Source of the DNA: UBA4661 sp002405405
Lineage (GTDB): Bacteria; Bacteroidota; Ignavibacteria; Kapaibacteriales; UBA4661
DNA length: 24,184 nt
NCBI GenBank assembly: GCA_036847245.1
Contig: DAIUAL010000022.1
Location: 1 to 24,184, forward strand
Reading direction: 5' to 3'
Shown here piece after piece: positions 17,972 through 24,184 of this stretch (its first letter is position 1; each line of letters opens with the position of its first letter). The notes under the pieces are model-generated. The model ran no database searches. It had not been told where the DNA came from and saw only the letters and a list, made by a program, of their open reading frames with translations. The position numbers and the translations under genes were made by a program.

Positions 17972-18135
17972 ACAATAACTTTTTCGTCATTGTGAGCAGA
18001 GTACAATCAATCCCTCTGCTTCTGAGCCAACACGCAGACGAACACATGAATTCACTTTAATATCCTATTCTACTGCTTCATTCAAAGTAGAGTGCGACAG
18101 AATCAGATTAACCTTTCAAGAATGCTCACCAGCAC

Positions 18136-19158
18136 TCAAAAGCGTTGCGCTACGCTGACAAAGGGATCTTTGATATGTGCAAAAGAGTGTGGATAGCGCA
18201 TAGGTAGTGCCGTTGCGGTGTCAAGCCGTTCGAGGTCTTCGCTATCTAGTGTCAGCGATAATCCTGCAAGATTGTCATCAAGCTGACTGAGTTTGGAAAT
18301 GCCTACAATAATGCTCGACACAGCGGGACGCGTCAAGAGCCATGCAATCGACACGGCGGTGGCTGTACTACTATGTTTGCGGGCAATGCTTTGAACGATT
18401 TCAACAACATCATATCCTTTTTCTCGATCAAACAAACCCAAATCAAAAGTATTCAAACGACCATCGGTTGGCTGAGGATTTTCGCGGGTATATTTCCCGG
18501 TCAAAAAGCCACTGCTCAGAGGCGACCACACCATCATGCCAAGCCCATGATACTTGCTCATCGGAATGAAATCTTGTTCGACTTCACGATTGAGAAGTGA
18601 GTAGTGCATTTGTGATGCCACGAATGGTGCATAATGCAAATCTTTTTGGCGTTGCGCTAATGTTGCTGTTTTCCATGCAGAGAAATTCGATACACCTGTA
18701 TAGCGCACCAAACCGCGTTGGATCACATTCTCCAATCCACGCAGTATTTCATCTGCCGGTGTAAAGTGATCGTCATTGTGCAAAAGCAACATATCCAAGT
18801 AATCTGTCCCCAAGCGGCGCAAACTTTCTTCTGTGCTTTCGATGAGATTTTTGGCACTCAAACCACCACGAAAGGGCGTTTGATTCGAACGAAAAAATAC
18901 CTTGCTTGTAATGAGTGCTTCATGCCGATTTGCACCGAGTGCTTTGCCAAGCATGACTTCCGAAACGCCATTGTTGTAGCCATGTGCCGTATCAAAAGAA
19001 TTGATGCCCATATCCATTGCTTTTGCAATGAGCGTATCGGCTGTATCTTGATTGATGGTGTATTGCAAACCATAGTAATTGCCCTCGCCAAAAAGCATTG
19101 CACCGATGGTCAATTGCGAAAGGATAAGGCCCGAGTTGCCGAGTTGTCTGTACTGCAT
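18136..19158 (-). CDS. Aldo/keto reductase
   Basis: A 340-residue NADPH-dependent oxidoreductase of the AKR superfamily (TIM barrel). The catalytic tetrad can be placed: D56 and Y61 (FDTAHGYN), K86 (TSKVF) and H127 (LLLHNDD). The C-terminal IIVGISKLSQLDDNL is the cofactor-binding segment. YgdS/YdhF/YajO-type proteins share this form, and their substrates are mostly uncharacterised aldehydes and ketones. It lies 142 bp downstream of an AraC-family regulator on the same strand, a common regulator/enzyme arrangement. The pair is enclosed by a 104-bp direct repeat, suggesting arrival as a unit. Confidence 0.92.
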   Translation of the reverse strand: MQYRQLGNSGLILSQLTIGAMLFGEGNYYGLQYTINQDTADTLIAKAMDMGINSFDTAHGYNNGVSEVMLGKALGANRHEALITSKVFFRSNQTPFRGGLSAKNLIESTEESLRRLGTDYLDMLLLHNDDHFTPADEILRGLENVIQRGLVRYTGVSNFSAWKTATLAQRQKDLHYAPFVASQMHYSLLNREVEQDFIPMSKYHGLGMMVWSPLSSGFLTGKYTRENPQPTDGRLNTFDLGLFDREKGYDVVEIVQSIARKHSSTATAVSIAWLLTRPAVSSIIVGISKLSQLDDNLAGLSLTLDSEDLERLDTATALPMRYPHSFAHIKDPFVSVAQRF

Positions 19159-19213
19159 AGTGTGTTGTAAAGATTAGTACGAAAAAAGGAAGAAATTAGA
19201 CTCTATCGTACTA

Positions 19214-19221
19214 CAAACTTA
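19214..19221 (-). promoter_or_regulatory. Candidate -7 box upstream of the aldo/keto reductase
   Basis: TAAGTTTG on the minus strand, identical to the box proposed for kdpF, lies 56 bp before the reductase start. No TTG occurs at the expected distance upstream, so activation by the neighbouring AraC regulator would be plausible if it is a real promoter. Confidence 0.25.
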
Positions 19222-19300
19222 CAGCAATGCTTTATGCCGATACGTACAGCAATCAAAGCAAACATGACAAAAATCAAAGCATAACGAATATGACATTTCA

Positions 19301-20248
19301 CTATGCAATAAGATGCTTTTCACGAAAGGATTGCGGTGTGGTACCGGTGTATTTTTTGAAAAATGCAGAAAAGTGTGTCGGCTCACGGAAATACAATCGA
19401 TAAGCAATTTCTTTGGTAGAAAAGAGCGTTTGCTTGAGTAAGAACTGCGCCGTCATGATGATATGGCGATGGATAATCGCCGAAGCTGTGTGTCGTGTAA
19501 CCCGCTTCACGACTGCATTGAGATGATTTGGATGTACATGCAATTGCTCGGCATAGTGAGTCGTGTTGCGAGCATCGGTGTTCGCAGTATGCGCTATGCT
19601 GTGGTCGATAGTAGGATCAAAATACTGTTCAATCAATGCTTGAAATCGTGATACCAACACCACATCAGCGGTGCGGTGTTGGTGATTATTGCGGAGTGTT
19701 ATCAAATTTGCTGCCGCAGTCGATTGTTGGAAATACCGCTTTGTCAGTTGTAGCAGGAGTTGCGTATAGGCTTGAATCAGTGCCATGTTATCGGCATGGC
19801 GACCATGATATTCTTCATAAATATGCTGAAAGATCGTATCAGCAAGAGCTGTATCCTGTGGTGGTAAATCCATTGGCGCAATTGCATCGAGTCGAAAAAA
19901 TGGATAATCAACAAGAAAGTTTCCCCAAATAGAATTCATACTGAGAAATTCATGTCCAAACATGATATACCAACCCTGCCAGTCGGGAGCAATATCCCAT
20001 GAAATGATTTGGTACGGAGAATTGAAAAAAAGATTATTCGACAAGGGGCTACCATTTACTTCGGTATTATGTCCTGCATGGCGGAGTGCAATCGCATAAA
20101 ACTCATGTCGCAATGGTGCTTGCTTGGCATGGACAGTTCGCATATTGTCTTCAAATCGCCGAATATCAAAAAAAGGATAGCGCGGTTCTGCGATATTGAT
20201 CGTGCGACAATATGCTTCAATCGAATCAAGATGAAGAAGAGGTGTCAT
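19301..20248 (-). CDS. AraC-family transcriptional regulator
   Basis: A 315-residue regulator. Residues about 1-180 form a cupin-like ligand-binding region (SWDIAPDWQGWYIMFG), and residues about 195-312 hold two helix-turn-helix units: HYAEQLHVHPNHLNAVVKRV and STKEIAYRLYFREPTHFSAFFKK, ending in the AraC signature GTTPQSFRE. It is His- and Asn-rich compared with its neighbours, which may reflect a different origin, but this was not quantified. Only 21 bases separate its start from the duplicated wecB tail, so its promoter must lie inside or beyond the repeat. The likely target is the aldo/keto reductase gene downstream. Confidence 0.9.
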   Translation of the reverse strand: MTPLLHLDSIEAYCRTINIAEPRYPFFDIRRFEDNMRTVHAKQAPLRHEFYAIALRHAGHNTEVNGSPLSNNLFFNSPYQIISWDIAPDWQGWYIMFGHEFLSMNSIWGNFLVDYPFFRLDAIAPMDLPPQDTALADTIFQHIYEEYHGRHADNMALIQAYTQLLLQLTKRYFQQSTAAANLITLRNNHQHRTADVVLVSRFQALIEQYFDPTIDHSIAHTANTDARNTTHYAEQLHVHPNHLNAVVKRVTRHTASAIIHRHIIMTAQFLLKQTLFSTKEIAYRLYFREPTHFSAFFKKYTGTTPQSFREKHLIA

Positions 20249-20269
20249 GGTTGCGTGTATTTCTTGTTA

Positions 20270-20373
20270 AACAATTGATCGAAGATCCGGCATTCTACGC
20301 ACAAGCGGGAACAATACGCCACTTGTATGGCAATGGCAATGCAAGTACGATGATTGTAGAATTGCTTCGGTAA
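20270..20373 (+). pseudogene. Orphan second copy of the wecB 3' end (104-bp direct repeat)
   Basis: This stretch repeats the last 33 codons and stop of wecB, one base different at 20357. A stop (TAA, 20268-20270) lies just upstream in line with the frame, and there is no start, so it is not translated. It is the right boundary of the akr-araC segment. It is followed by 160 bases that lead to the E2 terminator. Confidence 0.95.
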
Positions 20374-20481
20374 GTAGAATATCATTCTGTATTGCCGATA
20401 GACAAACAAGTTGTTGCGTCTATTTCATTCTTTTGTAATCTTGGACTTGAGATTCTTGTTACTATACTCCACAAACGAACG

Positions 20482-20509
20482 AGGGCATCTTCCACAGGAA
20501 AATGCCCTT
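20482..20509 (-). terminator. Terminator hairpin after the E2 gene
   Basis: AGGGCAT (20482-20488) pairs with ATGCCCT (20502-20508) around a 13-nt loop, extended by a G-T pair. It begins 26 bases after the E2 stop. On the plus strand it is followed by TTGTTTCTT, on the minus strand by a T-rich TCGTTCGTTTG, so it may serve both directions: E2, and formerly the wecB end now represented by the repeat copy. Nothing else is seen in 20374-20533. Confidence 0.5.
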
Positions 20510-20533
20510 GTTTCTTCATGATATTGAGAATAC

Positions 20534-22312
20534 TTATAACACCACAGAACTGTCATTCATGCTTTCGAGCGATTTAATAATCGCGCCCAAGCATTGTGCT
20601 CCGAGTGCGCCATCAACAACGCGATGATCGAAGGTCAACGTGATGTGCGCTACATGGCGAACAACGATAATGTCATTGCCATCAACTTCTTTCACGACAG
20701 CACGTTTCTTGATCGCACCCATACCCATGATAGCGACCTGTGGTTGATTGATAATCGGTGTGCCATAGAGCGCACCAAACGTACCAAAATTCGTTACGGT
20801 AAATGTACCACCGGCAACTTCATCGGGTTTCAATTTTTTGCCACGAGCACGTGCGGCTAAGTCATTACCGGCGCGTGCAATACCTAAGATATTCAGAGTT
20901 TCGGCATCTTTGATAACCGGTACGATCAAGTTGCCATCATCGAGTGCTACCGCCATACCCAAGTGAATTTTCTTGTGCTGAATAATGTTTTTGCCTTCAA
21001 CACTCACATTCACTTTCGGGAATTGACGCACACCATCGACCGCTGCTTTCAAGAAGAAGGGCGTAAAGGTCAGCTTGATCCCTTCGCGTTGCTCAAATGA
21101 TTTTTTGTATTTCTCACGAAGTTTTACAATGCCGGTAACATCGGCTTCGTCAACCATAGTAACATGGGGCGACGTTTGCTTCGAAAAGACCATGTGCTCA
21201 GCAATTTTCTCACGAACACGATCCATTGGAATAATTTCAATATCCTGACCATATTTTTTGTGAATATCATCAGGATTAGTCAAAAATGCCGGAGCAGCAG
21301 ATTTCGCCGTAGGCGCAGACGTATTTACCGAGGCAGGTGCAGCAACTGGTGTTGCTGATGCCGTAGTCGCTGGAGCAGGTGCAGGCGCACTACCACGACC
21401 TTTTAAGAAGGCTTCCATATCAGACTTTGTTACGCGGCCATCAATACCACTTCCGACGATGCCGGCAAGCTCTTGTTCACCAACATTGTTCTCAGCAGCC
21501 ATAGCACGAACAAGAGGAGAATAAAAACGTTTGCTGTCACTGTTGGAAGGAAGCGGAGCAGCAGCAGGTGCCGGTGTCGAGACTACCGGAGCCGCTATAG
21601 GCGCAGGTGCTGTCGCTACGGGTGCAGGCGCAGGAGAAGCCGCCACAGGAGCAGATACAACCGCCCCACTGGTCAAGCGGGCAATAACCTTACCAACTTC
21701 AACTGTATCACCAACATTAAAAAGAATTTCTGCGAGGGTACCAGCCACAGGAGAAGGCACTTCAGTATCCACTTTATCGGTAGAAATCTCCAAGAGAACA
21801 TCATCACGTTCAATTTTATCGCCTACTTTTTTCACCCAATTCAGAATTTTTCCTTCTTGAATAGATTCACCCATTTTAGGCATAACGACGTCCGTAAGCG
21901 TACCGCCTGAACTGACCGGAGCAGCAGTGAGAGCGGGTGCCGCCGCAACTGGTGCAGGTGCAGGTGCCGGAGCAGATGCTGCCGCGACGGGCGCTGGTGC
22001 TGGGGCAGGTGCTGGGGCTGCAACAGGAGCAGGTGCAGGTGCCGGAGCAGAACTGCCTACAACGGTTGCATTAACATCGGTGTCAACTTCTGCAATAAGT
22101 TTACCCACTTCGACTGTATCACCAACTGCCGCGTGTAAGCGAACAATCACGCCTGATGCAGGTGAAGGAACTTCGGTATCCACTTTGTCGGTAGAAATTT
22201 CAAGCAGAACTTCATCGCGTTCGATTTTGTCCCCTTCTTTTTTAAGCCAGGTTAGGATTTTTCCCTCTTGAATAGATTCGCCCATCTTGGGCATCACGAC
22301 TTCTATTTTCAT
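20534..22312 (-). CDS. Dihydrolipoyllysine acyltransferase (E2) of a 2-oxo acid dehydrogenase complex, two lipoyl domains
   Basis: A 592-residue E2 core protein. Two lipoyl domains (1-78 and about 139-215) carry the lipoylated lysines K43 and K180 in STDKVDTEV. Ala/Pro-rich linkers (about 88-135 and 217-258) join them, then a peripheral-subunit-binding domain (about 262-305, SPLVRAMAAENNV, GRVTKSDM) and the catalytic domain (about 345-592) with FDHRVVDG, catalytic H563 and D567. MPKMGESIQEG at each lipoyl start is typical of 2-oxoglutarate or branched-chain E2 in this group, but the substrate cannot be fixed. No E1 or E3 gene is in the window. A terminator follows; rplI upstream is separated by its own terminator. 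Confidence 0.92.
   Translation of the reverse strand: MKIEVVMPKMGESIQEGKILTWLKKEGDKIERDEVLLEISTDKVDTEVPSPASGVIVRLHAAVGDTVEVGKLIAEVDTDVNATVVGSSAPAPAPAPVAAPAPAPAPAPVAAASAPAPAPAPVAAAPALTAAPVSSGGTLTDVVMPKMGESIQEGKILNWVKKVGDKIERDDVLLEISTDKVDTEVPSPVAGTLAEILFNVGDTVEVGKVIARLTSGAVVSAPVAASPAPAPVATAPAPIAAPVVSTPAPAAAPLPSNSDSKRFYSPLVRAMAAENNVGEQELAGIVGSGIDGRVTKSDMEAFLKGRGSAPAPAPATTASATPVAAPASVNTSAPTAKSAAPAFLTNPDDIHKKYGQDIEIIPMDRVREKIAEHMVFSKQTSPHVTMVDEADVTGIVKLREKYKKSFEQREGIKLTFTPFFLKAAVDGVRQFPKVNVSVEGKNIIQHKKIHLGMAVALDDGNLIVPVIKDAETLNILGIARAGNDLAARARGKKLKPDEVAGGTFTVTNFGTFGALYGTPIINQPQVAIMGMGAIKKRAVVKEVDGNDIIVVRHVAHITLTFDHRVVDGALGAQCLGAIIKSLESMNDSSVVL
21665..22312 (-). repeat. Internal duplication: two lipoyl-domain segments and Ala/Pro linker repeats
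   Basis: The segments 22079-22312 and about 21665-21895 encode near-identical lipoyl domains, and their DNA remains clearly similar. Between them the linker at about 21908-22051 contains GC-rich near-repeats; one 22-base unit occurs identically at 21954-21975 and 22029-22050. It also produces long spurious open frames on the opposite strand. Confidence 0.85.
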
Positions 22313-22513
22313 AGAAAACTCGACAGATTAGAATGATAGAAAAGATGTGAGATACTAAGCGTGTTTGCACGTGCACTTTCTGAATACACAAGCAAGCGTG
22401 TATACTATGAAAAGCAGAAGTGAAAATATGATTTTGAGCGCAATCAAGAAAAGGAAAACAGTGTCATGAGCAACAAATAATAGCAATTCCCACTATAGCT
22501 GACTAAATCCTGC

Positions 22514-22550
22514 AAAAAAAAGAGGGTGTAGAATTTACACTCTACACCCT
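22514..22550 (-). terminator. Strong Rho-independent terminator after rplI
   Basis: A perfect 10-bp stem, AGGGTGTAGA with TCTACACCCT (22523-22532 and 22541-22550), has an 8-nt loop. On the minus strand it is followed by C and then a run of T (22521-22514). It starts 43 bases after the rplI stop. The rest of the gap to the E2 start (22313-22513) shows no gene; it contains short inverted repeats (GCACGTGC) but no clear promoter. Confidence 0.88.
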
Positions 22551-22592
22551 AAAAACATCTCCAAAGAGAAAACCATCTATACCACCTTACAC

Positions 22593-23039
22593 TTATGATG
22601 CACTTGTAACCCATACTTTGAAGGGTGCAACAACATCAGTGTGTAATTTAGCACGAACTTCAAAAACACCGGTTGTTTTGATCGGCTCGTCAATAATGAT
22701 GGTGCGACGATCAATGTTATAACCACGTGCGGAAAGTTCATGTGCAATCATCACATTGGTTACGCTACCAAACAAGCGATTTTCTTCGCCGGTTTGCATA
22801 GCAATCGTGATTTGCAAGTCAGCAAGTTTTGATGCAAGGTCTTCTGCTTCTGCTTTCAATTTTGCCATTTTGGCTTCATAGTGCTTTTTCTCGGTTTCGA
22901 GCAAGCGGACTGCTTTCGGCGAAGCAAAATATGCCATGCCTTGAGGAATCAGGTAATTACGCGCATAGCCGTCTTTTACGCTGACCAATTCGCCGATACG
23001 ACCAAGATTTTCAATGTCTTGACGAAGAATGATATTCAT
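22593..23039 (-). CDS. rplI: 50S ribosomal protein L9
   Basis: A 148-residue L9, the usual length. The N-terminal domain has MNIILRQDIENLGRIGELV and VKDGYARNYLIPQGMA; a long charged helix (about 45-75) links to the C-terminal domain with NRLFGSVT. The start is ATG at 23039; a longer frame reaching into rpsF adds unrelated residues. It lies 33-34 bp after rpsF and before a strong terminator, so it is the last gene of a two-gene operon. No Shine-Dalgarno is obvious. Confidence 0.97.
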   Translation of the reverse strand: MNIILRQDIENLGRIGELVSVKDGYARNYLIPQGMAYFASPKAVRLLETEKKHYEAKMAKLKAEAEDLASKLADLQITIAMQTGEENRLFGSVTNVMIAHELSARGYNIDRRTIIIDEPIKTTGVFEVRAKLHTDVVAPFKVWVTSAS

Positions 23040-23073
23040 AGTTGTTGTATGAAAAACTGTGGACAAAAAATCA

Positions 23074-23466
23074 TTAGACAGTTTCGGCTTCAGCAGCAAG
23101 AGCGGCCGCCGCGGCTTCTTTCTCGGCTTCTGCACGTGCAACAAAGAACTTATTGCGTGCTTCGAGAGCAGTTTTAGTCATAGCGACATTCAAGTGACGC
23201 ATAATGTTTTCTTCGAGGAAGAAATACCGCTCCAATAATGGCAACACGGTTGCCGGAGCATCAAATTGAACATAGACATAGTAGCCATTGTTCTTCTTTT
23301 GGATCGGATACGCAAGGCGTTTGCGACCCCATTTATCAACTTTGTTGATGGAAGCGCCATTAGTTTTCAAAAACTCAATGGTTGTGTTCACGACAGTATC
23401 AATTGCGGCATCTTCAAGTGCGGCATTGATAATAAATGTCGTTTCGTACATACGGCGTGCATTCAT
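23074..23466 (-). CDS. rpsF: 30S ribosomal protein S6
   Basis: A 130-residue S6 with MYETTFIIN near the start, KWGRKRLAYPIQKKNNGYYV in the RNA-binding core and a typical C-terminal segment (ILRHL-like IMRHLNVAMTK). The last 25 residues are an Ala/Glu-rich tail, which explains the length over the short S6 forms. AGGAG (23477-23473) six bases before ATG 23466 supports the start at MNARRMYETT over the second Met. S6 normally binds S18, whose gene is missing from this operon. Confidence 0.96.
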   Translation of the reverse strand: MNARRMYETTFIINAALEDAAIDTVVNTTIEFLKTNGASINKVDKWGRKRLAYPIQKKNNGYYVYVQFDAPATVLPLLERYFFLEENIMRHLNVAMTKTALEARNKFFVARAEAEKEAAAAALAAEAETV

Positions 23467-23545
23467 GCAAGACTCCTACGGATGTTTGTGAAATTCACAT
23501 ACAGCTTGGCTGTGTAGTTAATTATTCTTTCCGCGCCAAGCAGGA
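23467..23545 (-). promoter_or_regulatory. Structured 5' leader of rpsF
   Basis: Between the -7 box and the rpsF start are three inverted repeats. CTTGGC (23540-23535) can pair with GCCAAG (23510-23505); ACAGC-CAA-GCTGT (23513-23501) overlaps its second arm, so the two are mutually exclusive; and TGTGAA-T-TTCACA (23499-23487) lies before a CCG and the ribosome binding site. Leaders bound by S6:S18 and containing a CCG bulge are known in many bacteria; I cannot confirm that this is one. Confidence 0.4.
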
Positions 23546-23556
23546 GAAAAGAGCCA

Positions 23557-23564
23557 CAAATATA
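23557..23564 (-). promoter_or_regulatory. Candidate -7 element of the rpsF-rplI promoter
   Basis: TATATTTG on the minus strand is a perfect match to the Bacteroidota -7 pattern TAnnTTTG, 90 bases upstream of rpsF. A TTG at the usual 19-bp distance is not present; one occurs only 11 bp upstream. Confidence 0.45.
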
Positions 23565-23722
23565 CGATTTCTTGGCAATTTCGACAGAAGTTTTTTCCCT
23601 CCGTTTCTTTGACATAGTATGCACAACAGACTTTTTGTAGATTAATTCTCCATGAACAAGAAATATCACTTTCTTTGTATCATTTCACCGAATTTCTTCA
23701 TACTTCGCCCAAGAGTTTGCAT

Positions 23723-24184
23723 ATGCGTGTTTTTGTTGCCTTCTGCGCTATGTTTTGCGTGAGCATATCTATGCTTCCAAGTCTTTCTGCTCAAACTAAA
23801 GACACATCTTTTTTCTTGAAATCACTCAAGTATCGCTTAATCGGACCTGCATGGGGCGGTCGTATTTCGCGGGTGGCGGGAGTTGTAGGAAATCCCTCGA
23901 TCTACTATGCGGCAACAGCATCGGGTGGCGTGTGGAAGTCGATAAATGGTGGTACACAATGGTTTCCGATTTTCGACGATCAGCCTATTTCTTCAATTGG
24001 TGCTATTGCCGTTGCACCAAGCGATCCTAACATTGTCTATGTCGGCTCTGGCGAAGCAAATATCCGTGGCAATGTCGCACCGGGTAATGGCATTTATGTG
24101 TCGCGCGATGCCGGTAAAACTTGGTCGCATGTGTGGAAGCAAGAGGGGCAAATCGGCACGATGGTTGTCCACCCCACAACCCCG
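23723..24184 (+). CDS. Secreted sortilin/VPS10-like BNR-repeat protein, 3' part beyond window
   Basis: The frame runs from ATG 23723 to the window end (154 codons, no stop). A signal peptide ends near residue 24 (MLPSLSAQ). The mature protein begins LKYRLIGPAWGGRISRVAGV and has propeller blade motifs SGGVWKSINGGTQW and GNGIYVSRDAGKTW, with IVYVGSGEANIRGNV between them. The same sequence pattern, in the same order, occurs in the protein at 1-851. The family is annotated as sortilin-like or BNR glycosidase-like, usually around 1000 residues and exported; substrate unknown. It is divergent from rpsF, with 256 bp between. No clear ribosome binding site. Confidence 0.85.
   Translation, partial: MRVFVAFCAMFCVSISMLPSLSAQTKDTSFFLKSLKYRLIGPAWGGRISRVAGVVGNPSIYYAATASGGVWKSINGGTQWFPIFDDQPISSIGAIAVAPSDPNIVYVGSGEANIRGNVAPGNGIYVSRDAGKTWSHVWKQEGQIGTMVVHPTTP

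Noticed and set aside
18079..18112. TCTACT...AGTAGA hairpin between wecB and the aldo/keto reductase as a shared terminator
   Set aside because: Six weak pairs, an 11-base loop and no T-run on either side.
17972..20269. An integrase, transposase or terminal inverted repeats for the akr-araC segment
   Set aside because: No such gene or inverted ends could be found; only the direct repeat supports mobility.
21473..22271. Plus-strand frames rich in Ala/Gly/Thr or Arg
   Set aside because: They mirror the Ala/Pro linkers and lipoyl domains of the E2 gene; low-complexity shadows.
1..24184. CRISPR arrays, tRNA or rRNA genes
   Set aside because: No regularly spaced repeats, cloverleaf-like sequence or rRNA motifs were seen on either strand by reading; no dedicated search could be run.

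Overview
The window is a chromosomal segment with moderate GC and tightly packed genes. It most likely comes from the Bacteroidota/Chlorobiota (FCB) side of the bacterial tree, possibly a Kapabacteria- or Ignavibacteria-like lineage. The reasons are two secreted sortilin/BNR-type proteins, a Bacteroidota-type BBP2 porin at the end of the kdp cluster, and promoter boxes of the TAnnTTTG type upstream of rpsF and kdpF. This placement is inference; there is no rRNA in the window. I found no tRNA, CRISPR array, transposase, integrase or phage gene.

Layout. Positions 1-2931 (minus strand) hold the 5' part of a secreted BNR/VPS10-like protein (cut by the window edge), a ferredoxin-NADP reductase with its own terminator, and an outer-membrane porin. 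Positions 3016-11150 (minus strand) hold a complete high-affinity potassium uptake cluster, kdpF-A-B-C-D-E. It is read toward the porin and preceded by a T-rich KdpE-box-like site and a candidate promoter. The 29-residue kdpF is included. Positions 11419-17971 (plus strand) hold a MOSC-domain protein, a SAM methyltransferase, cysS, a cystathionine beta-synthase-type enzyme with CBS domains, surE and wecB.

Positions 17972-20269 carry an aldo-keto reductase and an AraC regulator (minus strand). They lie between two copies of a 104-bp direct repeat. The left copy is the authentic 3' end of wecB and the right copy is an orphan duplicate with a single base change. This looks like a small cassette that entered at the 3' end of wecB, and it is the most unusual structure in the window. 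Positions 20534-22312 (minus) encode a 2-oxo acid dehydrogenase E2 with two lipoyl domains and long Ala/Pro linkers. Positions 22593-23466 (minus) are rpsF-rplI, without the rpsR/ssb that usually lie between them. From 23723 on (plus) a second sortilin/BNR protein begins and runs off the window; it is a paralogue of the one at the left edge.

How they work together. KdpD/KdpE should sense potassium limitation and switch on KdpFABC; the co-oriented porin may let cations cross the outer membrane. Cbs and CysS are neighbours in sulfur amino-acid supply and use. SurE and WecB are almost overlapping and probably co-translated. The AraC-AKR pair is a self-contained regulator/enzyme module.
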